Of a stretch of DNA of 64,000 nt, positions 63,661 through 64,000 are shown in pieces (the first letter of the stretch is position 1; the number at the start of each line of letters is the position of its first letter). The DNA is taken from the NCBI RefSeq assembly GCF_035083965.1, contig NC_089740.1, positions 10,290,596-10,354,595 on the forward strand, given 5' to 3'. Below the pieces are notes generated by a model. That model was not told the DNA's origin and ran no database searches. It saw nothing but the letters and a program-made list of their open reading frames with translations. Position numbers and translations under genes: made by a program. Source of the DNA: Branchiostoma lanceolatum (taxonomy: Eukaryota > Chordata > Leptocardii > Amphioxiformes > Branchiostomatidae).

Positions 63661-64000
63661 GTGGGTATTATTCTTATGAATCCTTGTAAAGAAAAACATG
63701 AATGAAGTGCATTCTATTGCACTGTGAAAAGAAGAAAAATCCTGCATTATGTTGGCACCTCACAAGAACTGAATGGAATGGGTTTTATATACTGCAGCTA
63801 GTGTAACTGTACTTTAGGTTGGCTGAGTGACTGATACTATATACGATATATACATGTACATGTACATTGTATACCATTAATTTACATGGATAAAAGATAG
63901 TTTTTTGTTGCATAACCAGATATGAGATATTTTCAGTACCAGCATTGCCAATGTTTTGTCCTCCTACATGTAGCCTGCTACCCTTCACAGGGCAATAAGC
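63661..64000 (+). other. ADAM10 intron 4 (partial)
   Basis: Starts with GTGGGT at 63661 and runs to the window end. Only AT-rich intron DNA is seen. Confidence 0.8.

Overview
The window is animal nuclear DNA, almost certainly from a lancelet (Branchiostoma, a cephalochordate). Evidence: genes are split into many small exons with GT..AG borders, introns and intergenic DNA are full of MITEs, SINE-like and LINE fragments and CA microsatellites, and the P450 genes belong to the CYP74 clan, which among chordates is known from lancelets (CYP440A family). The ADAM10 gene on the right is clearly an animal orthologue. The species cannot be fixed from the sequence.

Layout. (1) 0-30 kb: a tandem duplication of about 15 kb. 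Each copy holds one apparently intact 16-coding-exon lipoxygenase gene on the minus strand (LOX1 2146-11223, LOX2 17069-26212). Each is predicted at 660 aa with an N-terminal PLAT domain, all five iron ligands and a TATA-bearing promoter with a 5' UTR exon. (2) 30-37 kb: further copies of the LOX upstream region without any LOX body, broken by a 2.5 kb long-inverted-repeat element with a 225 bp tandem array, a 5'-truncated LINE and a hairpin element nested in that LINE. (3) 37-42 kb and 42-49 kb: two tandem CYP74-clan P450 genes, also on the minus strand. The upstream one (CYP-B, 42966-47093) carries a C-terminal PLAT domain encoded by three exons that match the first three coding exons of the neighbouring LOX genes. 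The downstream one (CYP-A) has lost the two main PLAT exons and keeps only an orphan terminal exon. (4) 47-55 kb: duplicated CYP promoter pieces, a 2.04 kb terminal-inverted-repeat element with a 9 bp target duplication in the CYP-B promoter, and dispersed repeats. (5) 55-64 kb: the first four exons of ADAM10 on the plus strand, running off the window.

Working together: lipoxygenases oxygenate polyunsaturated fatty acids to hydroperoxides, and CYP74-clan enzymes (allene oxide synthase, epoxyalcohol synthase, hydroperoxide lyase) use those hydroperoxides. The four minus-strand genes therefore form a physical oxylipin cluster, CYP-B > CYP-A > LOX2 > LOX1 in transcription order. The most interesting points are the P450-PLAT fusion apparently built from LOX exons, and the matching intron phase that would let CYP-A splice in frame into LOX2. 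Exon borders were set by eye from splice consensus, reading frame and agreement between paralogues; no transcript data were available.
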